Of a stretch of 64,000 nucleotides of DNA, positions 27,165-35,563 are shown in pieces. The notes beneath the pieces are model-generated. The model was not told where the DNA came from. It ran no database searches and was given only the letters and a program-made list of their open reading frames with translations. The position numbers and the translations under genes are program-made. Origin of the DNA: Vogesella margarita (GTDB lineage: Bacteria > Pseudomonadota > Gammaproteobacteria > Burkholderiales > Chromobacteriaceae); assembly GCF_028548475.1 (NCBI RefSeq), contig NZ_JAQQLE010000013.1, forward strand, positions 62,001-126,000, written 5' to 3'. Each line of letters starts with the position of its first letter. Positions within the stretch are counted from its first letter, which is position 1.

Positions 27165-28274
27165 CTAGCGGATGTGCGGCAGCCCCTCGCCGCTGGCGAT
27201 GCGCCGGTGCACCACGGCATTGAAGTGGCCGATCCAGCGCCGGTCGAACTGCGACTCGCAGGCGTTCAGCTCCGCCACCGCGCGCAGCAGCGAACGGGCC
27301 TGCTGCCGCTGGCTGTGCTTGAGAATCACTGCCTCGAACGCATCAACGATCGCGATCAAACGCGCGCCGTCGCAAATGCTGTCGCCACCCAGCCCGGCCG
27401 GATAGCCCTTGCCGTCCAGCCGTTCGTGATGCTGGCGCACCATCAGCGTCGCCTCTTCCCAGCCCGTCATCCGCGCCAGCAGGTCGGCACCCCATTGCGG
27501 GTGGTGCGCCAGCTGCACCCGCTCTTCCTCGCTCAGCCGCCCCTGCTTCAGCCACAGCGCTTCCGGCAGGAACATCATGCCCAGATCGTGGAGGTAGATC
27601 GCCGCCTCCAGCTGCAGCGGGTTGACCGCAAAGCCGGCCGCCTCGTTGCAGGCGCGCGCCAATAGCAGGTTGCGCTCGGTACGACCCTGGAACAGCAGCG
27701 AACGCTGCTCGAACTGCATCGCCAGCTGGTGGAACAGGCGCAGATCGTCGCGCTGGCTGGCACTGAGCGCGGCGGCCTGGGCGTCGGCCTGATACGGCAC
27801 CACCGGCTTGTAGCCAGTCACCGTCTCGATCAGGTGCGCGATGGCACCGTCCAGCGCCGCCGGTGGTGTTTGCGCAACCTGCGCCAGCTCCTGGCACAAC
27901 AGGTGAAAGTCGGCCAGCGTCGCCTCGCTGTGCAGCTCCAGCGTCTGCATCAGCAACTCCAGCCGGTCCAGCGCCAGAAACAGCACCTGCTCGATGTTGT
28001 AGCCGAACGGCAGCTCGCCGCTGCGCACCCGCACCAGCACGTCCTCCATGCCATGCAGCAGCGGCACCAGAAAGCCCAGCCGGCACAGCCCGGCATCACC
28101 CTTGATGGTGTGCAGCAGGCGCATCAGTTCGCCCAGCAGCCCGGTGTCGCCCGGCGTCTGCCGCAATGCGCTCAGCAGGTGCGCGATCCGCGGCGCATAG
28201 TCTTCCAGCGCATTCTGGAAATCGGTAAAGCTTTCTTCGTCTTCGATGCGGTAATACGCAGGTAAACTGGCCAC
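27165..28274 (-). CDS. HPt plus HD-GYP-like two-domain signalling protein
   Basis: A 369-residue protein. The N-terminal region is histidine-phosphotransfer-like, with H55 in LLHTIKGDAG. The C-terminal half is HD-GYP-like: YLHDLGMMFLP, HHPQWGADLL and the hallmark HHERLDGKGYPAGLGGD. HD-GYP domains cleave cyclic di-GMP. Here the usual HDxGK is HDLGM and the first metal His is not evident, so activity may be lost or altered. The GTG at 28274 lies six bases after GGAGG. The combination suggests a phosphorelay-controlled output. Confidence 0.85.
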   Translation of the reverse strand: MASLPAYYRIEDEESFTDFQNALEDYAPRIAHLLSALRQTPGDTGLLGELMRLLHTIKGDAGLCRLGFLVPLLHGMEDVLVRVRSGELPFGYNIEQVLFLALDRLELLMQTLELHSEATLADFHLLCQELAQVAQTPPAALDGAIAHLIETVTGYKPVVPYQADAQAAALSASQRDDLRLFHQLAMQFEQRSLLFQGRTERNLLLARACNEAAGFAVNPLQLEAAIYLHDLGMMFLPEALWLKQGRLSEEERVQLAHHPQWGADLLARMTGWEEATLMVRQHHERLDGKGYPAGLGGDSICDGARLIAIVDAFEAVILKHSQRQQARSLLRAVAELNACESQFDRRWIGHFNAVVHRRIASGEGLPHIR

Positions 28275-28605
28275 GCCACGCCTCCGGTGAATATCGGGTC
28301 TTGTCCGGCTTATCGATGCTGTATAGCCAATGACAGACCAATGTGCCACAGCCGGCGGCAACGCGCCGCCAAAGCTTGACCAGACGCAATGATTGCCCGC
28401 TTCTACCCCGGATTTCCGACAATTTTCTCCCTGCACGCCAAAAAACACTTGCCGAGGACGACACCAACAGGCAGACTGCGTTCTGCAGTTTTTCAAGATG
28501 TGATCTGTCAGTTGTTGTAGTGGCCCTGCCCGTACCACAGTTTGTCATTTCTCTTGATTGACATGCGCTTTTCTCAATTTACCTATTCTCCAAAGGGAAC
28601 AGAAC
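28275..28605. other. Divergent intergenic region and cspA leader
   Basis: About 330 bases without a protein gene. The right part, AT-richer than its surroundings, should contain the cspA promoter and a long 5' untranslated region as usual for cold-shock genes. TTGACA at 28557 is visible but no -10 at correct spacing, so I do not assign a promoter. The left part carries the GTG-start ribosome site of the minus-strand signalling gene. Confidence 0.45.
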
Positions 28606-28809
28606 ATGGCAACCGGTACCGTTAAATGGTTTAACGACTCCAAGGGCTTCGGCTTCATCACTCCAGACAACGGCGGCGACGACGTTTTCGCTCACTTCTC
28701 CCAGATCAACTCCAAAGGCTTCCGCACTCTGGCTGAAAACCAGCGCGTAAGCTTCGACATCGTTGACGGCCCTAAGGGCAAGCAAGCTTCCAACATCCAG
28801 CCAGAGTAA
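28606..28809 (+). CDS. Cold-shock protein, CspA family
   Basis: A 67-residue single cold-shock domain. RNP1 (KGFGFI, residues 13-18) and RNP2 (VFAHF, 27-31) are intact. It binds single-stranded RNA and DNA and melts structure to help translation. AAAGGGAAC precedes the ATG. Codon use (GGT, GTT, TCC, AAC) is that of a highly expressed gene. It has a strong terminator 30 bases downstream. Confidence 0.96.
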   Translation: MATGTVKWFNDSKGFGFITPDNGGDDVFAHFSQINSKGFRTLAENQRVSFDIVDGPKGKQASNIQPE

Positions 28810-28837
28810 TTCTGCCGCTGGCTGTACGAAAGCCGAA

Positions 28838-28864
28838 AAAAACCCGGATCATGTCCGGGTTTTT
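28838..28864 (+). terminator. Intrinsic terminator of the cold-shock gene
   Basis: AAAAACCCGGA (28838-28848) pairs with TCCGGGTTTTT (28854-28864), loop of 5, continuing T-rich. Confidence 0.93.
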
Positions 28865-28893
28865 TGTTTTGTTACCGCGCGCAAGGCACCGCC

Positions 28894-29460
28894 ATGAACA
28901 CTACCGACCAAGACGCCATTCTTGATGCAACCCGCCGCTGGCTGGAAAACGCCGTCATCGGCCTGAACCTGTGCCCGTTTGCCAAATCGGTCTACGTCAA
29001 GAACCAGGTCCGCATCATCGTCAGCGAGGCACGCGATCCGGCCACCCTGCTGGAACAGCTGATGCTGGAGCTGCGCCTGCTGCAGGAGACCGACCCGCAG
29101 GAAACTGATACCACCCTGCTGGTGCACCCGCACACGCTGCAGCGCTTTCTCGATTTCAACGACTTTCTGGAAATCGTCGATGCCGCGGTGGCCGACATGG
29201 GGCTGGAAGGCGAGATCCAGGTGGCCAGCTTCCACCCGAAATTCCAGTTTGCCGACACCACCGTCAACGATATCGGCAACTTCACCAACCGCTCGCCCTA
29301 CCCGACCCTGCACCTGATCCGCGAGAGCAGCATCGCGCGGGCAGTGGAGGCCTTTCCGGAGGCAGAGGCGATCTTCGAGCGCAATATCGAGGTGCTGGAA
29401 GAGCTGGGACACGCCGGCTGGGCGGCACTGGATGTCGGCCCGGAACGCAATAAGCCATAA
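28894..29460 (+). CDS. DUF1415 family protein
   Basis: A 188-residue conserved protein of unknown function. Recognised by the N-terminal block RRWLENAVIGLNLCPFAKSVYV and the later FHPKFQFADTTVNDIGNFTNRSPYP and HLIRESSIARA segments that define DUF1415. The Cys in LNLCPFAK is conserved and may be functional. Start ATG 28894. It lies between two terminators and is monocistronic. Confidence 0.9.
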   Translation: MNTTDQDAILDATRRWLENAVIGLNLCPFAKSVYVKNQVRIIVSEARDPATLLEQLMLELRLLQETDPQETDTTLLVHPHTLQRFLDFNDFLEIVDAAVADMGLEGEIQVASFHPKFQFADTTVNDIGNFTNRSPYPTLHLIRESSIARAVEAFPEAEAIFERNIEVLEELGHAGWAALDVGPERNKP

Positions 29461-29489
29461 AAAAACATCACGCCTGGCGTGATGTTTTT
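29461..29489. terminator. Bidirectional terminator after DUF1415 gene
   Basis: A 13-bp stem (29461-29473 with 29477-29489) with a 3-base loop, AAAAA on the left and TTTTT on the right; shared with the convergent acyltransferase gene. Confidence 0.92.
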
Positions 29490-29514
29490 CATTGCCGGCT
29501 GGCCTTGGCACCGC

Positions 29515-30090
29515 TTACTGCTTGTGCGGGTGCCTGCCGATGATGTCGCGATAGAAGGCACGAATCTGCGGCATGTCCACCGCGATATCGCCGCTGGGCT
29601 GGTACAGCGCCAGGATACCGCCACGCTTGCGCGGATAATCGAGATACGCCAGCGCAATCGGCACGCCGGCACCCTGCGCGATGTAATAGAAACCGCTCTT
29701 CCACTCCGTCACCCGGCCACGGGTGCCCTCCGGCGGCACCGCCAGCACCAGCGCATCACGCTGGCGGAATTCGGCCACCATCTGCTCCACCAGCGAATTG
29801 TTCTGGCGGCGGTCAACCGCGACGCCCCCCAGCCAGCGCATCAGCGGCCCGAACGGCCCGCTGAACAGGGTGTGCTTGCCCATCCAGTAGATCCGGGCGC
29901 GGGCGGCAAAGCAGAACATCAGGGTGAGCGGAAAATCCCAGTTGCTGGTATGCGGCGCACCAATCAGTACGTACTTCTGCAGGCAGGGAAAGTCGCCATC
30001 CAGCCGCCAGCCGAGCAGGCGCAGCGTGACAACGGAAAACCAGCGACAAAGGGTACGCACGACCGGCGTATCGAAAATGGTGTAGTGCAT
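29515..30090 (-). CDS. Lysophospholipid acyltransferase-family protein
   Basis: A 191-residue PlsC-type acyltransferase. The catalytic H-x4-D motif is HTSNWD (H47, D52), and the second motif PEGTR is at 120-124. The protein is short, with one weak hydrophobic region around 10-30. Substrate is unknown; related proteins acylate glycerol-phosphate lipids or ornithine lipids. The ATG at 30090 is preferred to an upstream TTG. Confidence 0.87.
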   Translation of the reverse strand: MHYTIFDTPVVRTLCRWFSVVTLRLLGWRLDGDFPCLQKYVLIGAPHTSNWDFPLTLMFCFAARARIYWMGKHTLFSGPFGPLMRWLGGVAVDRRQNNSLVEQMVAEFRQRDALVLAVPPEGTRGRVTEWKSGFYYIAQGAGVPIALAYLDYPRKRGGILALYQPSGDIAVDMPQIRAFYRDIIGRHPHKQ

Positions 30091-30204
30091 GCAACGCCCC
30101 AAAGGCGATAACCGCAGGGGCTAGCGCAATCCGATCAGCTTGCCGACCGCCAGGCGGCCGGCGCAAAGAGGGCGAGAGTGTACATCATGTGCCGCGATAC
30201 GAGC

Positions 30205-30687
30205 TTATTGCTGCGTCAGCTGGCCGGTCACGATCAGCTCGATGATGCGCTCGGCGGTATCCATGTCCGCCTGCTGGTACGCCGACTTGACGTAGGGCAG
30301 CAGTCGCGCCAGTTCCGCCTCGCTGGCATTCGCGACCAGCGCCGACATGTCGTAGATGAAGCGCACGAACAGCACGCCCGGCTCCGGCTCCTCGATGCGC
30401 ATGATGCGCGAGCCGCCCGGATGCGACGCTGAAGCCTGCGCGTAGTAACGCACTTCCTGCGCCTCTTCCAGCTCAATGCGTTCGTTCACGACCAGTGAGC
30501 CGAAGGTAATTTCGCGCTGCCAGACGCTCCCCTTGCGCGCCACGATGCGTGCACTGGTGATGTTTTCGTCGAACTGCATCGGCAGCTCGGCGCGCAACAC
30601 CAGCCCCTGCCACAGCTGCTGCCGGGTCAGCATTGGCGCCTGGCTGCTATCGACGGGGGAGATGCGAATCAAATGTTCAAACTGCAT
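30205..30687 (-). CDS. AtaL-like/DUF1857 SRPBCC-fold protein
   Basis: A 160-residue protein of the START/SRPBCC superfamily, DUF1857 (AtaL-like) subgroup: MQFEHLIRISPVDSS, LTRQQLWQGLVLRAELPMQF, FGSLVVNERIELEEAQEVRY and FVRFIYDMS. The fold makes a hydrophobic ligand pocket; ligand unknown. The ATG at 30687 is chosen over a GTG five codons upstream. A TACAAT -10 candidate lies at 30738-30743 on the minus strand. Confidence 0.82.
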   Translation of the reverse strand: MQFEHLIRISPVDSSQAPMLTRQQLWQGLVLRAELPMQFDENITSARIVARKGSVWQREITFGSLVVNERIELEEAQEVRYYAQASASHPGGSRIMRIEEPEPGVLFVRFIYDMSALVANASEAELARLLPYVKSAYQQADMDTAERIIELIVTGQLTQQ

Positions 30688-31015
30688 GACAACAATCCTC
30701 ACAATGGCGGTTACGCCGCTGATGTTCTGATGCCGCTATTGTAGCTTGGTTGCAATTTCGCAACATAAAAAGCCGGCATCCACCACGTTCTTTAATCAAA
30801 CATCACAGAAGCTTAAATCAATTAATTACACATCATCGGGCAATCACGACAACGCCATGGGCGAAACAATCGCTCATGCTTTAATTGTTCACATATTGCG
30901 ATAGCAGAGCCTGCCCACAAGGCAGGCGCCGACAACACCAGCCGGCGACCACCGGCCAGCACGGCACAGAAGATCAACCCCACACCAACATCTAGACTCG
31001 GGTTCGCTTCTTCCC
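30688..31015. other. AT-rich divergent promoter region
   Basis: About 330 bases without a credible gene, clearly AT-richer than the rest. It holds a likely -10 (TACAAT, minus strand, 30743-30738) for the AtaL-like gene and an inverted repeat GTTGC-6 bases-GCAAC close to it. A 68-codon minus-strand reading frame here has no ribosome site and reads like noise. Confidence 0.5.
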
Positions 31016-31897
31016 ATGATTGCACCACTACAAAAAGCGCCCTACCTCGGCAATGCCGGCGTCAGCCAGTTTGTAACCCAGCTGGCCAGCTGGCTGGACG
31101 GCGAGCCGTTTGGCGAACACCAGTTCTACATCCGAGACAAGATCCTGCCGGACGGCTACGACCGCGCTTTCCGTGCCGATACCCTGCAGCAGGCCTTCCA
31201 GCGCTTTTACTGGAATGGCCGCCACTACGAGCAACACCTGGCGATCCAGCAGTCCTTGCGCGAACGGCTGGACCGGGCGCTGAGCCAGCAGCACGACGCG
31301 CTGGTCGACATTATCGACGACACGCTGCTGTGGGCGTCCGGCGGCAAGGTGATCAAGCTCTATACCCTGAACCGCGACTGGGCTCGCAGCCATGCGGCCA
31401 ACCTTGCCGCCAAGCTGCAACGCAGCCTCGCCATTTTTGCCAGCGACGCCCCGGACTGCAGCGCCTTCGACGGCGAGCTGCGCATGAACGCCGGCTTTAC
31501 CAAGGTATACACCCTGGCCGCGCCGCGATTGCTGGCCTACGACGGCCGCACCGGCGCCGCACTGGGCTACCTGGTGCGCCAGTTCTGCGAGAAAAACCGC
31601 CTGCTGCTGGACCCGAACCTGTGCTTTCCGTGGGCGCCGGGCGCCTCCACCATGAACCGCAACCCCAGCACCGAGCTGCTGCACTTCAAGCAGCTGGCCA
31701 ACCGCAGCCGCTTCCACGCCGAATGGAAAATCCGTGCCGGCTGGCTGCTGGGTGCCGCCTGCGACGCCGCCCGCAGCGACTGGTGCAAGGGTGACGCCGG
31801 CCTGCGCCGTGTCGAGGCCGCGCTGTTCATGATTGGCTACGACATCCCGCTGGCCAGAAAACCGGCCCGCCCAGGCCGCAGCCTGCTGGCCGTCTGA
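31016..31897 (+). CDS. Hypothetical protein (293 aa)
   Basis: I do not recognise the family. The protein is cytoplasmic-looking and basic, with blocks HQFYIRDKILPDGYDRAF, DIIDDTLLWASGGKVIKLYTLNRDWARS, NAGFTKVYTLAAPRLLAYDGRTGAALGYLVRQF and MNRNPSTELLHFKQL. The alternation of Trp/Tyr-rich strands and Arg-rich helices suggests a nucleic-acid-related or helix-rich enzyme, but this is only an impression. It precedes dgt by about 100 bases. A repeat core copy (31393-31405) encodes AANL. Confidence 0.7.
   Translation: MIAPLQKAPYLGNAGVSQFVTQLASWLDGEPFGEHQFYIRDKILPDGYDRAFRADTLQQAFQRFYWNGRHYEQHLAIQQSLRERLDRALSQQHDALVDIIDDTLLWASGGKVIKLYTLNRDWARSHAANLAAKLQRSLAIFASDAPDCSAFDGELRMNAGFTKVYTLAAPRLLAYDGRTGAALGYLVRQFCEKNRLLLDPNLCFPWAPGASTMNRNPSTELLHFKQLANRSRFHAEWKIRAGWLLGAACDAARSDWCKGDAGLRRVEAALFMIGYDIPLARKPARPGRSLLAV
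31393..31405 (-). repeat. Repeat core copy (inside hypothetical gene)
   Basis: 13-base core, minus orientation, read as Ala-Ala-Asn-Leu. Confidence 0.8.
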
Positions 31898-31993
31898 GGC
31901 GGCCCCGCCTGCACGGCCACCGTGTTTCTGGCATGATCGGGGCATGGCAAGCGCACGCTTACCGTGTCTGCCGACCTCAAGGACCACGCCGCC

Positions 31994-33358
31994 GTGACTG
32001 ATCATGTAATGAACTGGGAAGCACTGCTTTCCACCCGCCGTTTCAAACTGCAGGCCGGCAAGGTGCTGGCGTCGCAGGCGCCCGCCACGCTGGAGGCCGC
32101 GGCAGGCCTGCGCAGCGACTTTCACATCGACCACGACCGACTGGTGTTTTCCAGCGCCTTCCGCCGCCTCGGGCGCAAGACCCAGGTGCACCCGCTGGCC
32201 AGCCACGATCACACCCACAACCGCCTCACCCACAGCGTGGAAGTCGCCAGCGTTGGCCGCAGCCTTGGCAACCGTGTCGGCGCGATGATGCAGCACGCCG
32301 AGCTGCTGCCGGCCGGCTACACCCCGTTCGACATCGGCAGCGTGGTGCAGGTCGCCTGCCTGGCCCACGACATCGGTAACCCGCCGTTCGGCCATACCGG
32401 TGAAGACGCACTGCGCGAATGGTTCCGTGACCCGCGCCACACCCACCTGCTGCACGGTCTGTCCGCGGCGGAGCAGGCCGACATCCGGACCTATGAAGGC
32501 AACGCCCACGGCCTGCGCATGGTTGCCAGCCTGGAGATGTACGGCAACGAGGGCGGCATGCGGCTGACCTCTGCCGCGCTCGGCGCGCTGATCAAGTACC
32601 CGTGGACCTCTGACGCGCCGCGGGCGCAGGCGCGCGGCAAGTTCAACATCTACCGCACCGAGCTGGCCTACTTCGAGCACGTCGCCGCCGAGCTGGGGCT
32701 GATTCGCAAGGGCGCACACGAGTGGGCACGCCACCCGCTGTCCTACCTGATGGAGGCCGCCGACGACATCTGCTACGCCATTCTCGACCTGGAAGACGCG
32801 GTGGAAATCGGCATTCTCGACGTGCGCGAGTTCGAGGCGCTGTTCAGCCACTTCGGCGAAACCGAGCGCCTGTGGCACACAGACGACCCGCGCCAGAAGT
32901 GCGCGATGCTGCGCGGCATCGCCATCGGCCGCTGCGTCGCCGAAGTCGCCGAGAAATTCATGATGCACCAGGACACGCTGCTGCGCGGCAGCTTCCCCGG
33001 CAAGGACCTGATCGATGTCTGCGCGCCGCAAATCAAGGAAACCCTGCTCGCCGCCAAGCTACTTGCCAGCCAGAAGGTGTACCGCCACCGCACCAAGCTG
33101 GTCACCGAGCTGGCGTCCTACCCCTGCATCGGCACGGTGCTGGACGTGCTGGTGCCGGCAATCCATACCCGCCTGACCCTGGGCGAAGACGCGCTCAGCG
33201 CCCGCCACCAGCTGGCACTGAACCTGCTCCCCGCCCCGCTGCACACCGAACAGGGCCTGTATCACGCCTACATGCAGGTGCTGGACTACATCGGCGCGAT
33301 GACCGACAACTATGCGGCCAACCTTGCCCGCGAAATCTCCGGAGTCGGCATCCTGTAA
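31994..33358 (+). CDS. dgt: Deoxyguanosinetriphosphate triphosphohydrolase (dNTPase)
   Basis: About 454 residues of the dGTPase HD family. The metal-binding HD core is visible as HNRLTHSVEVASVGRSLG, then CLAHDIGNPPFGHTGEDAL, and the later Asp in MEAADDICYAILDLEDA. The DFHIDHDRLVFSSAFRRLGRKTQV block is the family's N-terminal signature. It hydrolyses dNTPs to nucleoside and triphosphate. I favour the GTG at 31994 (AAGGA seven bases upstream); a GTG at 31964 and ATG at 32009 are possible. A repeat core copy near the end encodes AANL. Confidence 0.93.
   Translation: MTDHVMNWEALLSTRRFKLQAGKVLASQAPATLEAAAGLRSDFHIDHDRLVFSSAFRRLGRKTQVHPLASHDHTHNRLTHSVEVASVGRSLGNRVGAMMQHAELLPAGYTPFDIGSVVQVACLAHDIGNPPFGHTGEDALREWFRDPRHTHLLHGLSAAEQADIRTYEGNAHGLRMVASLEMYGNEGGMRLTSAALGALIKYPWTSDAPRAQARGKFNIYRTELAYFEHVAAELGLIRKGAHEWARHPLSYLMEAADDICYAILDLEDAVEIGILDVREFEALFSHFGETERLWHTDDPRQKCAMLRGIAIGRCVAEVAEKFMMHQDTLLRGSFPGKDLIDVCAPQIKETLLAAKLLASQKVYRHRTKLVTELASYPCIGTVLDVLVPAIHTRLTLGEDALSARHQLALNLLPAPLHTEQGLYHAYMQVLDYIGAMTDNYAANLAREISGVGIL
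33313..33325 (-). repeat. Repeat core copy (inside dgt)
   Basis: 13-base core, minus orientation, read as Ala-Ala-Asn-Leu. Confidence 0.8.
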
Positions 33359-33369
33359 CGCCGCCCATG

Positions 33370-33423
33370 TCGGCAGAACACGTTGTTCTGCCGACTCCAC
33401 TCCAGGCGAGGGTTTACCCTCGC
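33370..33423. other. Two hairpins between dgt and the AEC transporter gene
   Basis: An 11-bp perfect inverted repeat (33370-33380 with 33384-33394) is followed by a 7-bp one (33406-33412 with 33417-33423). Neither has a T-run. They may slow or process the transcript between the two genes. Confidence 0.5.
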
Positions 33424-33478
33424 ACACGACGTCCGGGTGCTGCGCCACAATGTTTGCCCCACCCTCGCGAGCCCGTCC

Positions 33479-34354
33479 ATGTTCGAACGCATCCTTAGCA
33501 TCATCCTGCCGGTACTGGTCATCGTGCTGATCGGCGGCGTGTACGCGCGCCGTGTGCGCCCGGACATGCGCGCCGCCAACAAGCTGAACATGGACGTCTG
33601 CGTACCGCTGCTGGTGTTTTCCGCGCTGGCGGCCAAGGATTTCGACCTGCTGGCGCACTGGAAGCTGGTGCCGGCCACAGCGCTGATCGTGCTGCTGTCC
33701 GGCGCGCTGAGCTGGCCGGTGGCGCGGCTGTGCCGCATCGACCCGCGCACCCTGCTGCCGGCGATGATGTTCAACAACTGCGGCAATATGGGGCTGCCGC
33801 TGGCGCTGCTGGCCTTCGGTCAGCAGGGCTTCCAGGCCTTCGTGGTGCTGTTCATCGTCTCCAACCTGCTGCACTTCACCCTCGGCGCCTTCATTTTCAG
33901 CCACCACACCAGCCTGGCCGGGCTGCGCCGCAACCCGATCGTGATCGCCACCCTGCTCGGCCTTGTCTTTGGTCTGAGCGGCATCACCCTGCCGGCGTGG
34001 CTGATGGCCGGCATCAAGATGCTGGGCGAGATGACCATTCCGCTGATGCTGTTCGCGCTGGGCGTGCGCATGGTGGACGTCAGCCTTGCCGGCTGGCGCG
34101 TCGGCCTGCTCGGCGCCGTGCTGTGTCCGCTGACCGGCCTGGCCGGTGCCGCGCTGGCGGTCCCGCTGCTGCGGCTGGCGCCGGAGCAGACCGCACTGGT
34201 GGTGCTGTTCGGCGCGCTGCCGCCGGCGGTGCTGAACTTCCTGATGGCCGAGCTGTACCAGCAGGAGCCGGAGCGCATGGCGTCCATCGTGCTGATCGGC
34301 AACCTTGCCAGCCTGCTGTTCGTACCGTTAGGCTTGGCCTTTGCCTTGCGCTAG
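33479..34354 (+). CDS. AEC-family (auxin efflux carrier-like) transporter
   Basis: A 291-residue membrane protein with about ten hydrophobic helices. It shows the two half-repeats of the AEC family, with MMFNNCGNMGLPLALLAFG as the conserved crossover region in the first half and GALPPAVLNFLMAELY in the second. Bacterial members export or exchange organic acids such as malate and malonate. The substrate is not deducible. ATG at 33479. The phosphatase gene starts 12 bases downstream. Confidence 0.88.
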   Translation: MFERILSIILPVLVIVLIGGVYARRVRPDMRAANKLNMDVCVPLLVFSALAAKDFDLLAHWKLVPATALIVLLSGALSWPVARLCRIDPRTLLPAMMFNNCGNMGLPLALLAFGQQGFQAFVVLFIVSNLLHFTLGAFIFSHHTSLAGLRRNPIVIATLLGLVFGLSGITLPAWLMAGIKMLGEMTIPLMLFALGVRMVDVSLAGWRVGLLGAVLCPLTGLAGAALAVPLLRLAPEQTALVVLFGALPPAVLNFLMAELYQQEPERMASIVLIGNLASLLFVPLGLAFALR

Positions 34355-34366
34355 AGAGCCACCGAC

Positions 34367-35002
34367 ATGACCGTTACCCGCATCTGCCTGGTTCGTCACG
34401 GCGAAACCGACTGGAACGCCGAGCGGCGCCTGCAAGGCCAGCTGGACATCCCGCTGAACGACAACGGCCGGCAGCAGGCTGTCCGTCTCGCCGCCGCCCT
34501 CAAGCAGGCCGCCCACCCGTTTGCCGCGCTGTACAGCAGCGACCTGCAACGCGCCGCCAGCACCGCGGCGCCGATCGCACAGCAGCTGAGACTGTCGGCC
34601 ACCATTTTGCCGGAACTGCGCGAGCGCCACTTCGGTGCCCTGCAGGGCGTGACTCTTGCCGATGGCCCACAACAGCAGCCGCACGCCTGGCACGGCTACA
34701 GCCAGCGCGAACCGGCGCACAACCTGGGCGGTGGCGAAAGCCTGCTGGCGTTCTCCGCGCGCGTGCACCACGCGCTGGCACGGCTGGCGGCAGAACACCA
34801 CGGCCAGAGCATCCTGCTGGTCTCCCACGGCGGCGTGCTGGACATGGCCTACCGCCTGGCCAGCGGCCAGCCGCTGACGGCGCAGCGCGCGGTGCCTATC
34901 CCCAATGCCGCGCTGAACTGGCTGGGTGTCGATGCCGCGCAATGGTCTATCATCGAATGGGCCGACCAGCGCCATCTGGCACAAACCCTGGATGAGCTGT
35001 AA
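34367..35002 (+). CDS. Histidine phosphatase family protein
   Basis: A 211-residue phosphoglycerate-mutase-like phosphatase. The phosphohistidine motif is LVRHGET (H11), the partner Arg lies in [11 protein letters not shown], the acid is in [12 protein letters not shown], and the second His is in LLVSHGG. The family includes CobC, GpmB-like and general phosphatases; no cobalamin gene is near, so the specific substrate is open. It follows the AEC gene within 12 bases and is probably co-transcribed. Confidence 0.9.
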   Translation: MTVTRICLVRHGETDWNAERRLQGQLDIPLNDNGRQQAVRLAAALKQAAHPFAALYSSDLQRAASTAAPIAQQLRLSATILPELRERHFGALQGVTLADGPQQQPHAWHGYSQREPAHNLGGGESLLAFSARVHHALARLAAEHHGQSILLVSHGGVLDMAYRLASGQPLTAQRAVPIPNAALNWLGVDAAQWSIIEWADQRHLAQTLDEL

Positions 35003-35049
35003 GAAAACTGCCTCCGGCACGACTATCCGCCAGTGCTCAAGAAGTCCCC

Positions 35050-35063
35050 AAGGTTGGCCGCAA
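35050..35063 (+). repeat. AAGGTTGGCCGCAA repeat copy at the msrB ribosome site
   Basis: Full 14-base copy, plus orientation, whose last bases merge with the Shine-Dalgarno AAAGGAG of msrB. Confidence 0.85.
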
Positions 35064-35075
35064 AGGAGATGCATC

Positions 35076-35486
35076 ATGCCCGACAAGCTTTTCAAGACCC
35101 CGGCCGAATGGCGCGCCATCCTTACGCCGGAACAATACTATGTCACCCGCGAGGCCGGCACCGAGCGCCCGTTCAGCGGTGACTACTACCTGCACAGCCA
35201 GGTCGGCAATTACCACTGCGTGTGCTGCGACGCGCTGCTGTTCGAATCCACCACCAAGTTCGACGCCGGCTGTGGCTGGCCCAGCTTCTGGGAAGAGGCC
35301 GTCAAGGGCAGCATCCACCGCATCCGCGACACCAGCCACGGCATGATCCGCACCGAGGTGTGCTGCAACCGCTGCGACGCCCACCTCGGCCATGTCTTCG
35401 ACGACGGCCCGCCTCCGAGCGGCGAGCGCTTCTGCATCAATTCCGTGGCGCTATACTTCGTCGCCAACGAGCAGGGAGAGCTGTAG
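35076..35486 (+). CDS. msrB: Peptide-methionine (R)-S-oxide reductase
   Basis: A 136-residue single-domain MsrB. Zinc ligands are C48, C51, C97 and C100 (HCVCC and CCNRC). The catalytic Cys is C120 in RFCINSVAL, and C66 in [10 protein letters not shown] is in the position of a resolving Cys. It repairs oxidised methionine in proteins. AAAGGAG precedes the ATG at 35076. It is convergent with hflX; no clear terminator lies between them. Confidence 0.96.
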   Translation: MPDKLFKTPAEWRAILTPEQYYVTREAGTERPFSGDYYLHSQVGNYHCVCCDALLFESTTKFDAGCGWPSFWEEAVKGSIHRIRDTSHGMIRTEVCCNRCDAHLGHVFDDGPPPSGERFCINSVALYFVANEQGEL

Positions 35487-35563
35487 CGACGCCGAGGCTG
35501 TGCCGACCCGAAGCGGAGATGAGGAAATGCCGCAACTGGCACAACCCGTACTGCGGTCGCGCC

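Noticed and set aside
28557-28586. TTGACA with TATTCT as a cspA promoter
   Set aside because: The spacing is 20 bases, too long for a normal sigma-70 promoter.
30822-31028. A 68-codon minus-strand frame in an AT-rich gap
   Set aside because: No ribosome site, overlaps the start of the next gene, and the sequence looks like promoter DNA.
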